Below are positions 1 through 6,782 of a stretch of 27,573 bases of DNA, piece by piece. Numbering within the stretch: position 1 is the stretch's first letter; every line of letters begins with the position of its first letter. Where the stretch lies: the NCBI GenBank assembly GCA_030151225.1, contig JASLEG010000327.1, positions 1-27,573 of the forward strand, in the 5' to 3' direction. This DNA comes from Burkholderia sp. (lineage in GTDB: Bacteria > Pseudomonadota > Gammaproteobacteria > Burkholderiales > Burkholderiaceae). The notes beneath the pieces were generated by a model. It made no database searches. It was not told the origin of the DNA and saw only the letters and a list, made by a program, of their open reading frames with translations. Position numbers and translations under genes: made by a program.

Positions 1-254
1 CGGCGATGGACTTCTACCGCGCGATCGCGGCGGATGATCATGAAACGGTGGGCAAGCTGATCGACGACTTCTTCCTGCCGTACCTGAAGATCCGCAACCG
101 CCGTGCAGGCTACGCGGTCAGCATCGTGAAGGCCGGCGCGAAGCTGGTGGGCCACGACGCGGGCCCGGTGCGCGCACCGCTGACCGATCTGACCGAAGAG
201 GAAGTGGAACAGCTCGACGTGCTGATCAGGAAGCTGGGCTCGCAGGCCGCGTAA
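1..254 (+). CDS. kdgD: 5-dehydro-4-deoxyglucarate dehydratase, C-terminal part (gene cut by window edge)
   Basis: The reading frame is open from the first bases and ends with TAA at 252-254, so only the last ~84 residues are present. They contain the stretch FFLPYLKIRNRRAGYAVSIV followed by KAGAKLVGHDAGPVRAPL, which I recognise as the conserved C-terminus of KdgD. This is a DHDPS/NAL-superfamily class I aldolase-fold enzyme that converts 5-dehydro-4-deoxy-D-glucarate to 2,5-dioxopentanoate in D-glucarate/galactarate catabolism. The catalytic lysine lies upstream, outside the window. An ATG at 6 is internal to the gene and is not a start. A terminator follows immediately, so this is the last gene of its unit. 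The product call rests on family memory; partial status is certain from the frame. Confidence 0.85.
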   Translation, partial: AMDFYRAIAADDHETVGKLIDDFFLPYLKIRNRRAGYAVSIVKAGAKLVGHDAGPVRAPLTDLTEEEVEQLDVLIRKLGSQAA

Positions 255-280
255 GCGAGCGCATTGCCTGCTTCACCCGC

Positions 281-312
281 GCGGCGCGTCCTGGACGCGC
301 CGCCTTCGTTTT
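281..312 (+). terminator. Rho-independent terminator after kdgD
   Basis: Perfect 11-bp arms at 281-291 and 293-303 form a very GC-rich stem (in practice a shorter stem with a TCCTGGA loop), followed by CTTCGTTTT. It lies 26 bp after the kdgD stop and abuts the stop of the convergent gene. No T-run is seen on the other strand, so it mainly serves the + strand. Confidence 0.7.
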
Positions 313-776
313 CAGAGCTTGCCGGCCTTGGCGAGCGTCACCACCCGCGCCCAGCGCCGCGCTTCGCGCTGGCTCGGCATCGGCAGCGCCCACGCGGCGC
401 GCTGCGGGTCGCGCAGCGCGATCGCGAGACGCCAGCCGCCGCCGGCCTGCTCCGCGCGGCAGGCGGTGACGTCGGTCAGCGTGTAGCTGGCCTGCGTGCC
501 GTCCTGCGACAGCCACAGCAGCCCCTGGGTGGCCGACACCTTCAGCTCCACCGCGCCGTGACGCATCGCATGCGTCCACGGCGCTTCCTTCGTATTCCTC
601 GCGATCTCGCGCCGGCTGCGCCACCACGCGCCGAGCGCCAGCGCGATCAGCACCGCCGCCACGCACGACGCGCCCACGGCCACGCCGAGGCCGAACTGCG
701 CGGCGATGGCATGGAACGCGGCAATCGCGCCCCAGACGAGCGCGGCGAACACGATGAGAACGATCAGGATCGGCAT
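312..776 (-). CDS. Small membrane-anchored hypothetical protein
   Basis: A 154-aa product starting at the ATG whose complement is CAT at 774-776. The longer open frame upstream runs through terminator-like and low-complexity DNA and does not look coding. The first ~50 residues form two hydrophobic segments (MPILIVLIVFAALVWGAIAA, then a second around residues 27-48) ending in WWRSRREIAR, a positive-inside stop-transfer. The remaining ~100 residues are soluble and mixed alpha/beta, with many Trp, probably cytoplasmic. I do not recognise a family. It stands alone between the kdgD terminator and the patatin-gene terminator. No strong Shine-Dalgarno is visible, so the start is moderately certain. 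Confidence 0.6.
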   Translation of the reverse strand: MPILIVLIVFAALVWGAIAAFHAIAAQFGLGVAVGASCVAAVLIALALGAWWRSRREIARNTKEAPWTHAMRHGAVELKVSATQGLLWLSQDGTQASYTLTDVTACRAEQAGGGWRLAIALRDPQRAAWALPMPSQREARRWARVVTLAKAGKL

Positions 777-807
777 GGCGGGGCGGCGGTATCGAGTAAA
801 ACGGCAG

Positions 808-851
808 GGGAAAAGACATCGCGCGGCCGGCCCGTGAGGCCGGCCGCGCGA
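808..851 (-). terminator. Strong terminator hairpin after the patatin gene
   Basis: Perfect 14-bp arms (819-832 and 838-851) enclose a 5-nt loop. On the minus strand the stem is followed by TGTCTTTTCC. It lies 29 bp after the patatin-like gene's stop and closes the leftward adc-bdh-patatin operon. Confidence 0.75.
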
Positions 852-879
852 TGGGCATGACGGCAAACGCCTTGCGGCG

Positions 880-2094
880 TCAGCGCGGACGATGGATGTC
901 GTGCGTGACAAAGCCCGCGTCGTTGATCGGCAACTCCAGCGCATCCTTCACGCTCAGCGTGTTGCGGATGTCGGCGAGGCCGGCCGACCAGTGGTCGCGC
1001 ATCGTCGACGCGCCGAACTGATAGTCCTTGTAGTCGTGCTCGTAGGGCTTCTGCTGATAGATCAGGTGCTGCACGTTGTAGCGCTTGCTGGTGGACAGCA
1101 CCTCCGCCTGCTCGCACCACGCGTTGCTGTTGCGCACCTCCTCGGGCACGAGCTCGAGCACGTGGCGCAGCACGTTGCGGAAGCGCTGCTCGCGCTGCAG
1201 CGTGTCGGTCACGAGACGCGTGCGGCTCGAGTACTGCACGTCCTTGGTCCGCTCGGCCACGTCGGCCAGCGTGGCCGGCAGCGGCCCGCGCGCGTTCCAG
1301 AGATCCACCTGGAACGTCAGCGTGTCGCGGCGCGGCGAGGCGCGCAGCACTTCCATCAGCGGTGTGTTCGACACCACGCCGCCGTCCCAGTAGTACTGCC
1401 CGTCGATCTCGACGGGCGGGAAGGCCGGCGGCAGCGCGCCCGACGCCATGAAGTGTTCGGGGCGCAGCTTGATCTTGGTGTTGTCGAAGTAGGTGAAGTT
1501 GCCGGTGGCCACGTTCACGGCCCCCACCGACACGCGAATCTCGCCCGAATTGATGCGATCGAAATCGCAGAATTCGAGCAGCGTCTCGCGCAGCGCCGAG
1601 GTGTCGTAATAGCTGACGCGGCCCGGATCGTCATCGCGCACGCCCGGCAGCGGCGGCGGGAAGCGCGGCACGAAGAAGCCGCGCTGGCCCTGCAGGATCG
1701 CGCTGGCCGCCTGCGAGGCCGTGAAGGCCTGGCGCACCGACTCGATGCTGTTGAACAGCGCGAACTCCATCGCCGCGGGCAGCGCCGGGAAGAACGCCGG
1801 CTGGCAGATCGTGTCCCAGAACTGGCGCAGCCGCTCCACCTGCCGCTCGGGCGGGTTGCCGGCGATCAGCGCGGTGTTCAGCGCGCCGATCGAGATGCCG
1901 GCGATCCAGTTGAGCGGGATGCGCGCCTCGTGCAGCCCTTCGAACACGCCCGCCTGATACGAGCCGAGCGCCCCGCCACCCTGCAGCACCAGCGCGACGG
2001 TTTCGTACGGCAGTGTTCGCACGGCCGGCGAGCCGGCCTCGGGTTGCAGGTCGGGCGCGCCAGCCTGTCGCTCGGTACGGGCGCGCGGCTTCAT
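880..2094 (-). CDS. Patatin-like phospholipase/hydrolase (with DUF3734-type tail)
   Basis: A 404-aa member of the patatin serine-hydrolase family. Visible motifs are the oxyanion glycine loop GGGALG (39-44), the nucleophile elbow GISIG with Ser68, and the DGG motif with Asp237 (YYWDGGVVSN). These form the Ser-Asp dyad of bacterial patatins, which act on acyl esters. The segment after ~280 fits the DUF3734 region usually found at the end of this subfamily. It starts with an ATGA overlap on the stop of the 3-hydroxybutyrate dehydrogenase gene, so the two are translationally coupled. The context suggests a role near PHB or acyl-ester turnover, but the substrate cannot be told from sequence. A strong terminator follows. 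Confidence 0.9.
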   Translation of the reverse strand: MKPRARTERQAGAPDLQPEAGSPAVRTLPYETVALVLQGGGALGSYQAGVFEGLHEARIPLNWIAGISIGALNTALIAGNPPERQVERLRQFWDTICQPAFFPALPAAMEFALFNSIESVRQAFTASQAASAILQGQRGFFVPRFPPPLPGVRDDDPGRVSYYDTSALRETLLEFCDFDRINSGEIRVSVGAVNVATGNFTYFDNTKIKLRPEHFMASGALPPAFPPVEIDGQYYWDGGVVSNTPLMEVLRASPRRDTLTFQVDLWNARGPLPATLADVAERTKDVQYSSRTRLVTDTLQREQRFRNVLRHVLELVPEEVRNSNAWCEQAEVLSTSKRYNVQHLIYQQKPYEHDYKDYQFGASTMRDHWSAGLADIRNTLSVKDALELPINDAGFVTHDIHRPR

Positions 2095-2876
2095 TGCATG
2101 AACCAGCCGTGGCTGACCACGAACGATTGGCCCGTCAGCGCCGCGCTCGGGAAGGCCGACAGGAACAGCACCGTCTTGGCCACGTCTTCCACCGTGGTGA
2201 ACACGCCGTCAACCGTATCGCCGAGCATCACGTTCTTGACGACTTCTTCCTCGCTGATGCCGAGCTCCTTGGCCTGCTCGGGGATCTGCTTGTCGACCAG
2301 CGGCGTGCGCACGAAGCCCGGGCAGACCACGTGCGAGCGCACGTTGTGCTTCGCGCCTTCCTTGGCCAGCACGCGGGCCAGGCCCAGCAGGCCGTGCTTG
2401 GCCGTGACGTAGGCCGATTTCAGCGGCGAGGCTTCGTGCGAGTGCACCGAGCCCATGTAGATCACCACGCCGCCGCGATCGTCCTTGTACATGTGCTTGA
2501 GCGCGGCCTTGGTGGTGAGGAAGGCGCCATCCACGTGGATCGCCTGCATCTTCTTCCAGTCGGAGAACGAGTAGTTCTCGATCGGGTTGACGATCTGGAT
2601 GCCGGCGTTCGACACCAGGATGTCCACCGAGCCGAATTCGGCCGCGACCTTCTCGATGCCGGCGTTCACGGCGTCTTCGTTCGTGACGTCCATCGCCACG
2701 CCGATCGCCTTGCCGCCGGCCGCCTTGATCTGCTCGGCCACGGCGTTCGCGCCGTCCTGGTTCAGGTCGGCGATCGCCACCGCCGCGCCGGCGCGCGACA
2801 GCTCGAGTGCGATTTCCTTGCCGATGCCGCTGGCGGCGCCCGTCACGACAGCGGTTTTGCCATTCAGATTGCTCAT
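2091..2876 (-). CDS. bdhA: D-3-hydroxybutyrate dehydrogenase (SDR family)
   Basis: A 261-aa classical short-chain dehydrogenase. It has the TGAASGIG cofactor loop (12-19), ADL after beta-2 (NAD preference), NAG at 90-92, and catalytic Ser143, Tyr156 and Lys160 (YVTAK). Length and the C-terminal HGWFMQ are those of bacterial 3-hydroxybutyrate dehydrogenases, which interconvert D-3-hydroxybutyrate and acetoacetate with NAD+. It lies 65 bp downstream of the acetoacetate decarboxylase gene and overlaps the patatin-like gene by 4 bp. Acetoacetate formed here can be decarboxylated by the upstream gene product. The start has only a weak GGGA ribosome site, but the N-terminus matches the family. Confidence 0.9.
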   Translation of the reverse strand: MSNLNGKTAVVTGAASGIGKEIALELSRAGAAVAIADLNQDGANAVAEQIKAAGGKAIGVAMDVTNEDAVNAGIEKVAAEFGSVDILVSNAGIQIVNPIENYSFSDWKKMQAIHVDGAFLTTKAALKHMYKDDRGGVVIYMGSVHSHEASPLKSAYVTAKHGLLGLARVLAKEGAKHNVRSHVVCPGFVRTPLVDKQIPEQAKELGISEEEVVKNVMLGDTVDGVFTTVEDVAKTVLFLSAFPSAALTGQSFVVSHGWFMQ

Positions 2877-2941
2877 GATCGTTTTCCCGTGTTGATGGTG
2901 GAGAAGTTCAGGTGAAGCGATGACGCGAAACGTTGCAGCAC

Positions 2942-3682
2942 TTACTTCGCGAGGTAGTCGTGGACCACTTCGCCGAGACCGAGCGTGAGATCGGCCACGA
3001 TGTGGCGCGCCTCCACGATCTCGAGCACCGGCAGGTCGGCCACCGGCGCGAGCGCGTGCGGTGCGAGATGCAGCGAGGCCGGGCCCGTCCAGGCGCCCTT
3101 CATCCGGATGTCCTGCAGATAGTAGCGAACCAGCTCGCAGATGCGCGGGCTGCCGTCCACGTGCGGAATGATCTTCAGCAGGTAGTTCGGGCCGGCCAGG
3201 CGCTGCTGCTCGGCCACCAGATCGAGTTCCTTGTGCTTGTAGCCCATGGTGCCGGTGGCCACGCGCACGGGGCCGTAGTCGAGCGTGCCGAGCAGGGTGT
3301 CGATGTGGGTTTCGAGGGTGGGCTGCGCGAGCTTCTTGGGAAAGCCCCAGAGCTCGCGGCCGCCGGCGATCGGCGGGTGATCGTTGAGGTACATCGCGAG
3401 CGTGTAGCCGCCCGGCTTGCCGTCGAATTCCACGGGGATCACCTGGCCGCTTTCGGTGTAGTCGCCGAAGCCGGTGGAATCGGGCATGCGGATGAATTCG
3501 TAATGCACGAGCGGCTGGGTGACCTTGAGCGGCTCGGGCACGATCTCGCGCAGCAGGTCGAGATCGGTGCGATACGTGATGATCAGGAATTCACGGTTGA
3601 TGAATCGGTAGGGCCCCATCGGAAACGCCGGACTCGTGAGCGGCATCGCGAATGCATTCGACAGGACTTGACTGGGGTTCAT
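2942..3682 (-). CDS. adc: Acetoacetate decarboxylase
   Basis: A 246-aa protein, the usual length for Adc, which converts acetoacetate to acetone and CO2 through a lysine Schiff base. The key segment GFPKKLAQ gives Lys116-Lys117, equivalent to the Lys115/116 pair of the clostridial enzyme. Further family signatures are LGTLDYG.VRVATGTMGYKH, PNYLLKIIPHVDGSPRICEL and EAWTGP-like KGAWTGP. The ATG at 3682 was chosen because AGAGGAG lies 5-6 nt before it and the N-terminus then matches the family; a longer open frame upstream is unsupported. It is the first gene of the leftward adc-bdh-patatin operon, linking it to PHB/ketone-body metabolism. Confidence 0.93.
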   Translation of the reverse strand: MNPSQVLSNAFAMPLTSPAFPMGPYRFINREFLIITYRTDLDLLREIVPEPLKVTQPLVHYEFIRMPDSTGFGDYTESGQVIPVEFDGKPGGYTLAMYLNDHPPIAGGRELWGFPKKLAQPTLETHIDTLLGTLDYGPVRVATGTMGYKHKELDLVAEQQRLAGPNYLLKIIPHVDGSPRICELVRYYLQDIRMKGAWTGPASLHLAPHALAPVADLPVLEIVEARHIVADLTLGLGEVVHDYLAK

Positions 3683-4111
3683 GCGGACTCCTCTCGTTGA
3701 TCTCTTCTGCTGGACGGGTGCCGCTATCCTATTCTTTTGCGCATCGATTGTGCGCTGCCGCAAGCAAAACAGTTTATTGCTTAATCTGATGCGATGCTGC
3801 GAAAACGCGCTGAATCGATGCGGAAATTCGAGTGAATCGACACCGCGATCCGACATCATCCCGCGGCCCGACGACGTACTCGTGAGCGTCTTCGGTGAGG
3901 GTTTGCGGGATGCGAGGTGAGAGAATACGGGATTGAATCGTAACGTGCAGCGAAGTGCGCATCCAGTCCCGTCGATGCAATTTCTGCGCTGCGCCATGCC
4001 CGTGGCGCCGCATTGCAGCATGATTTTTCAGGCAGCTTTCGGGGCGGCTTTCAGATGAAATGTTCGACGCCGCGCGTGCAAGGCGATCGGCGCGCGCCGT
4101 GGCGCGGATCG
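3683..4111. other. Gene-free 429-bp stretch upstream of adc
   Basis: No convincing gene is seen. The part nearest adc (about 3721-3790) is clearly more AT-rich than its surroundings and should hold the adc promoter. It contains a GCGCA / TGCGC inverted repeat (3739-3743 and 3751-3755, 7-bp spacer) that could be a regulator site, although such short arms are weak evidence. A GCGCCA / TGGCGC stem (3991-3996, 4003-4008) lacks a T-run and is not called a terminator. Open frames here are short with no codon bias. Confidence 0.4.
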
Positions 4112-4354
4112 TCAGCCGGGGCGCTTGGCGGAGGCGACCGGCACGACGTCGGGCGAGGCGCCGGTGATCGGGCCTTGCTGTTCGAGCGCATCGTTGGTGA
4201 TGACGCCGCGCGCGGCCTCGCGATCGAGTTCGCCTTCGTGGAGGATCGCGCACATCGCCACGAACAGGGCGAGGGCGACGCCGCCCAGCATGCAGTAGCC
4301 GGCGATTCGCAGCGTGCGTGCGAGAGAGAGAGGCGTGTTGTTATCCGTGGTCAT
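4112..4354 (-). CDS. Small single-TM hypothetical protein
   Basis: An 80-aa product starting MTTDNN at the ATG complementary to 4352-4354. Residues ~15-37 form one hydrophobic transmembrane segment (GYCMLGGVALALFVAMCAIL), followed by an acidic-then-polar tail of ~40 residues. The orientation is probably N-in with the tail outside. No family is recognised and no clear Shine-Dalgarno is seen. The same frame stays open far upstream, but that part overlaps the ferric-reductase gene and is its shadow. A perfect 14-bp palindrome next to a TATAAA box upstream (4501-4514) may be its promoter/operator. Confidence 0.5.
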   Translation of the reverse strand: MTTDNNTPLSLARTLRIAGYCMLGGVALALFVAMCAILHEGELDREAARGVITNDALEQQGPITGASPDVVPVASAKRPG

Positions 4355-4493
4355 GGTCGTGCGCCTGGGCGATGAGCGCGTGCCCGCGGCCGCGGGCACC
4401 TGGAACTGCATACCGGCTGCGCCGAGGCCCACCGTGGCCGGACCGGCGCAACACCTGACGCCGATTGTTTCCCGTTCGGCGGCAATGCAGGCA

Positions 4494-4514
4494 GATTTAT
4501 ACCATGCGCATGGT
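4494..4514 (-). promoter_or_regulatory. Perfect 14-bp palindrome beside a -10-like box
   Basis: ACCATGCGCATGGT at 4501-4514 is a perfect palindrome. On the minus strand it is overlapped and followed by TATAAAT, a good -10 candidate for the 80-aa gene that starts at 4354. The matching -35 (ACGGCG at 17 bp) is poor. An operator controlling that gene is possible. The leader would be ~130 nt. Confidence 0.35.
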
Positions 4515-4526
4515 GTGCCGCCGTTG

Positions 4527-4556
4527 CAAAAAAACGGCGCTGCGGCCGTTTTTTGC
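4527..4556 (-). terminator. Rho-independent terminator after the ferric reductase gene
   Basis: Nearly perfect inverted repeat GC-A7-CGGC / GCCG-T6-GC with a 6-nt loop (4539-4544), 40 bp beyond the reductase stop. On the minus strand a short GC stem is followed by a run of seven T, so it terminates the leftward yqjI-yqjH unit. The A/T runs on both sides make it formally bidirectional. Confidence 0.8.
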
Positions 4557-4596
4557 GGGGCTGCCGGGCTTGCACGCTGCCCGGTCGTGCCCCGGT

Positions 4597-5433
4597 TCAG
4601 TCGTCGAGCGATTCGTGCACGCCCGCCGCGCCGCGCTTCCAGTAGGCGGACGCGCGGATGCGCGACTTGTGCACGCCGCGCGTGTCGCACAGGTGCTGGC
4701 GCACGGCGCGCATCGCCGCCGCTTCTCCGGCCGCCCATACGTAGCCGTCGCCTTCCGGTAGCGGCAGGTCGCTCAGCGCCGCCACGAGTTGCGCACCGGC
4801 CGGCTGGCCGTCGTGACGCTCGCCGCCCGGCGTGTTGCGATAGCGCCAGATCACATACGCTTCGGCCTGCGTAGCGAATTCGATCTTCGCCGATTCGTCG
4901 GCCACTTCCACCACCACCGCCGTGCGCGTGCCGGCCGGCAGCTCGGCGAGGCGGCGCGCGATGGCCGGCAGCGCCGTGTCGTCGCCGATCAGCAGGTGCC
5001 AGTCGAAATCCGTCGGGATCACGAACGAACCGCGCGGGCCGCCGATCGCGAGCGTCTGGCCGACCGTGGCCTGCGCGGCCCATTGCGAGGCCGGCCCCGG
5101 GTGGTGCAGCACGAATTCGAGGTCGAGTTCGCGCGCCTCGCGATCGAAACGGCGCGGCGTGAAATCGCGCATGATCGGCTTCGGTGCGCCTTCCGGCAGC
5201 ACCAGGCCGTTCGGGCCGAGTTCGGGCAGCGCCACGTCCGTGGCGCCGGGGGCGGGGAAGAACACCTTCACGTGATCGTCGAACGAGGCGCTCACGAAGT
5301 CGACGAGATCGTCGCCGGCGAGCGTCACGCGCAGCAGGTGCGGACTCACGTGGGTGATCTGCTTGACCGTGAGCACGCGGCGCTTGATTTCATGGCGCAC
5401 GCGCGTCACGGCGCGTTCGGTGGGATTCTGCAT
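4597..5433 (-). CDS. yqjH: Siderophore-interacting protein / NADPH-dependent ferric-chelate reductase (YqjH type)
   Basis: A 278-aa flavoprotein of the SIP family, which uses NAD(P)H and FAD to reduce Fe(III)-siderophore complexes in the cytoplasm. It has the FAD-binding RDFTPR motif (89-94, family R-x-[YF]-[TS]-x-R), HHPGPASQWA (~110-119), GGPRGSF (131-137), the nucleotide-binding GDDTALPAI (150-158) and the C-terminal AYWKRG. The ATG at 5433 follows AGGAG by 9 nt; a TTG at 5436 is 6 nt from it and is an alternative. It lies 33 bp downstream of the His-rich PadR gene in one unit, the same partnership as E. coli YqjH and its repressor YqjI, although there the genes are divergent. Confidence 0.88.
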   Translation of the reverse strand: MQNPTERAVTRVRHEIKRRVLTVKQITHVSPHLLRVTLAGDDLVDFVSASFDDHVKVFFPAPGATDVALPELGPNGLVLPEGAPKPIMRDFTPRRFDREARELDLEFVLHHPGPASQWAAQATVGQTLAIGGPRGSFVIPTDFDWHLLIGDDTALPAIARRLAELPAGTRTAVVVEVADESAKIEFATQAEAYVIWRYRNTPGGERHDGQPAGAQLVAALSDLPLPEGDGYVWAAGEAAAMRAVRQHLCDTRGVHKSRIRASAYWKRGAAGVHESLDD

Positions 5434-5466
5434 CAATCGATTCTCCTGGTGGGATGGCGCGGCGTG

Positions 5467-6315
5467 TCAGTCTTGGGCTTGCGCGTCGGGCGTGCCGTCG
5501 ATCTCGGCGGCGGCGCGGCGCAGGATCGCCACGATGCGACGCTGCTCGTCCGGGTTCGCCGCGCTCTTGCGGAACAACGCCGAGCGCAGCGCCATGCGCG
5601 CCTCGACGAATTCGGGCAGCCAGCCGCCTTCCGGTGTTTCGTCGGCGCCTTCGGCCGGGCCGCCCTGCGCATTCTGGTTGGCGAACGCGCGGCGCATGAA
5701 TTCCATCTTGCGGCCGAGGTGGCCGAGCTTCGCGAACAGCAGCTCCACGCGCTCGCGCTGCGTGTCGAGTTCCGCGCGGCCGGCTTCGGCCAGGGCGTAG
5801 CGCTTGCGGTTGCCGTCGGCTTCCACGGTCACGAAGCCCACTTCCTCGAGATAGGTCAGGGCCGGATACACCATGCCGGGGCTCGGTACGTAGAAGCCCT
5901 GCGAGCGCGTGTCGAGCGCCTTGATCAGCTCGTAGCCGTGGCTCGGCCGCTCGCTCAGCAGCGACAGCAGCATCAGCTGGAGGTCTTCGGAGTTGAACTG
6001 GCGGCCGCGCGGCATGCGCGGATCGCCGAAATCGCCCGGGCCGCCGGGGCCGCCGGGGCCGCCGAAGCCTTCGGGGAAGCCGCCGCCGAAGCCGTGGCCG
6101 TGGCGACCGCCGCCGCCGCGTCGGCCGCCCACCATGGCCCAGAACTTGAGCAGGGCGTGGTGATGGCGGTGGTGGTGATGTCCGTGGTGGTGGTGACGGC
6201 CGTGGCCGTCTTGATGGGCTTCGTGGCCATGATGGCCGTGCCGGCCCGGGTGGCCATGCTGACCGAATGCCGGATCGGCGCCCTCGCCGAAGCGTGAGTG
6301 ATGGGAACGACGCAT
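5467..6315 (-). CDS. yqjI: PadR-family repressor with His-rich metal-binding N-terminus (YqjI type)
   Basis: A 282-aa protein. Residues 5-53 contain about 21 histidines (runs HHHH, HHHH, HHH), 63-97 are Gly/Pro-rich, and 108-175 form the PadR winged helix (LMLLSLLSERPSHGYELIKA ... GMVYPALTYLEEVG ... RKRYALAEAG). A C-terminal helical dimerisation part follows. E. coli YqjI has the same His-rich-plus-PadR layout and is a nickel-responsive repressor of yqjH and of itself; a like role here is inferred. The ATG at 6315 follows AAGGAG by 7 nt; the open frame further upstream is AT-rich promoter DNA. The low-complexity linker is longer than in E. coli (207 aa). Confidence 0.9.
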   Translation of the reverse strand: MRRSHHSRFGEGADPAFGQHGHPGRHGHHGHEAHQDGHGRHHHHGHHHHRHHHALLKFWAMVGGRRGGGGRHGHGFGGGFPEGFGGPGGPGGPGDFGDPRMPRGRQFNSEDLQLMLLSLLSERPSHGYELIKALDTRSQGFYVPSPGMVYPALTYLEEVGFVTVEADGNRKRYALAEAGRAELDTQRERVELLFAKLGHLGRKMEFMRRAFANQNAQGGPAEGADETPEGGWLPEFVEARMALRSALFRKSAANPDEQRRIVAILRRAAAEIDGTPDAQAQD

Positions 6316-6330
6316 CGTGTTCTCCTTGAG

Positions 6331-6380
6331 ATATGTCTTAAGATGTATCGAAAGATATATATCTAGAGATATAAGATCAA
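6331..6380 (-). promoter_or_regulatory. yqjI-yqjH promoter with palindromic operators
   Basis: On the minus strand TTGATC (6375-6380) and TATCTT (6352-6357) are separated by exactly 17 bp. The perfect inverted repeat TATATCT-AG-AGATATA (6358-6373) fills that spacer. An imperfect palindrome centred on TCTTAAGA (6331-6348, 14 of 18 positions) covers the start region. This layout fits autorepression by the PadR protein encoded 16 bp downstream. The island of A/T in otherwise GC-rich DNA is striking. Confidence 0.7.
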
Positions 6381-6782
6381 GGGGAAAATTTGGGGTTGGA
6401 TGACAGATGTTGGGGGCCATGGCCGATCTGGACCGTTCAGGCCGGATTCGTGTCGCGGAGGTTCCCGCTGCGCGACGCAAGGACGGGGCACGTCGTTTCG
6501 GATGATTCCGCTTGTGTCTTCAACCGATATCGATCGCTGATCGACGTTCGTGCGGTTTCGTGCGCAAACGCAATATCGGTCGCATCTCCCGACCGCCGAT
6601 CATTCCGACACGGATACGTATCAGCGTTGCACCAAAAAATGGATAAGGCCTGGAATGGAAAGCGATTTCCGGCTGAGTGGCAGATATCTCGAATTAATGC
6701 CCGGAACTGAAACGTTCTGCATATGGCGAACGGCCGGCTATGGTAACGTTTTGCCTTCATTTTTCGCCTTGGCTTTTGCGAC
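6381..6782. other. Gene-free 402-bp stretch before the four-gene accessory operon
   Basis: No convincing gene on either strand; the open frames here (e.g. 6437-6784 minus) have no coding bias or recognisable motif. Base composition is visibly less GC-rich from about 6530 on. It must contain the promoter of the rightward operon starting at 6783. Candidates such as TATGGT near 6740 lack a good -35 partner, so none is called. This is also the likely left boundary of the accessory block. Confidence 0.4.

Noticed and set aside
892..2412. Long open frame on the + strand across the patatin and bdh genes
   Set aside because: Arg/His/Val-rich translation with no motif; it is the antisense shadow of two well-supported genes in GC-rich DNA.
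3681..3920. 79-residue + frame opposite the adc promoter
   Set aside because: No ribosome site or coding bias; overlaps the adc start and AT-rich control DNA.
3991..4008. GCGCCA / TGGCGC stem as a terminator of the 80-aa gene
   Set aside because: Short stem with no following T-run on either strand.
6060..6240. Repetitive GGC/CCG and GTG/CAC-rich tract resembling a tandem repeat
   Set aside because: It encodes the His-rich and Gly-rich low-complexity part of the PadR regulator, so no separate repeat element is called.
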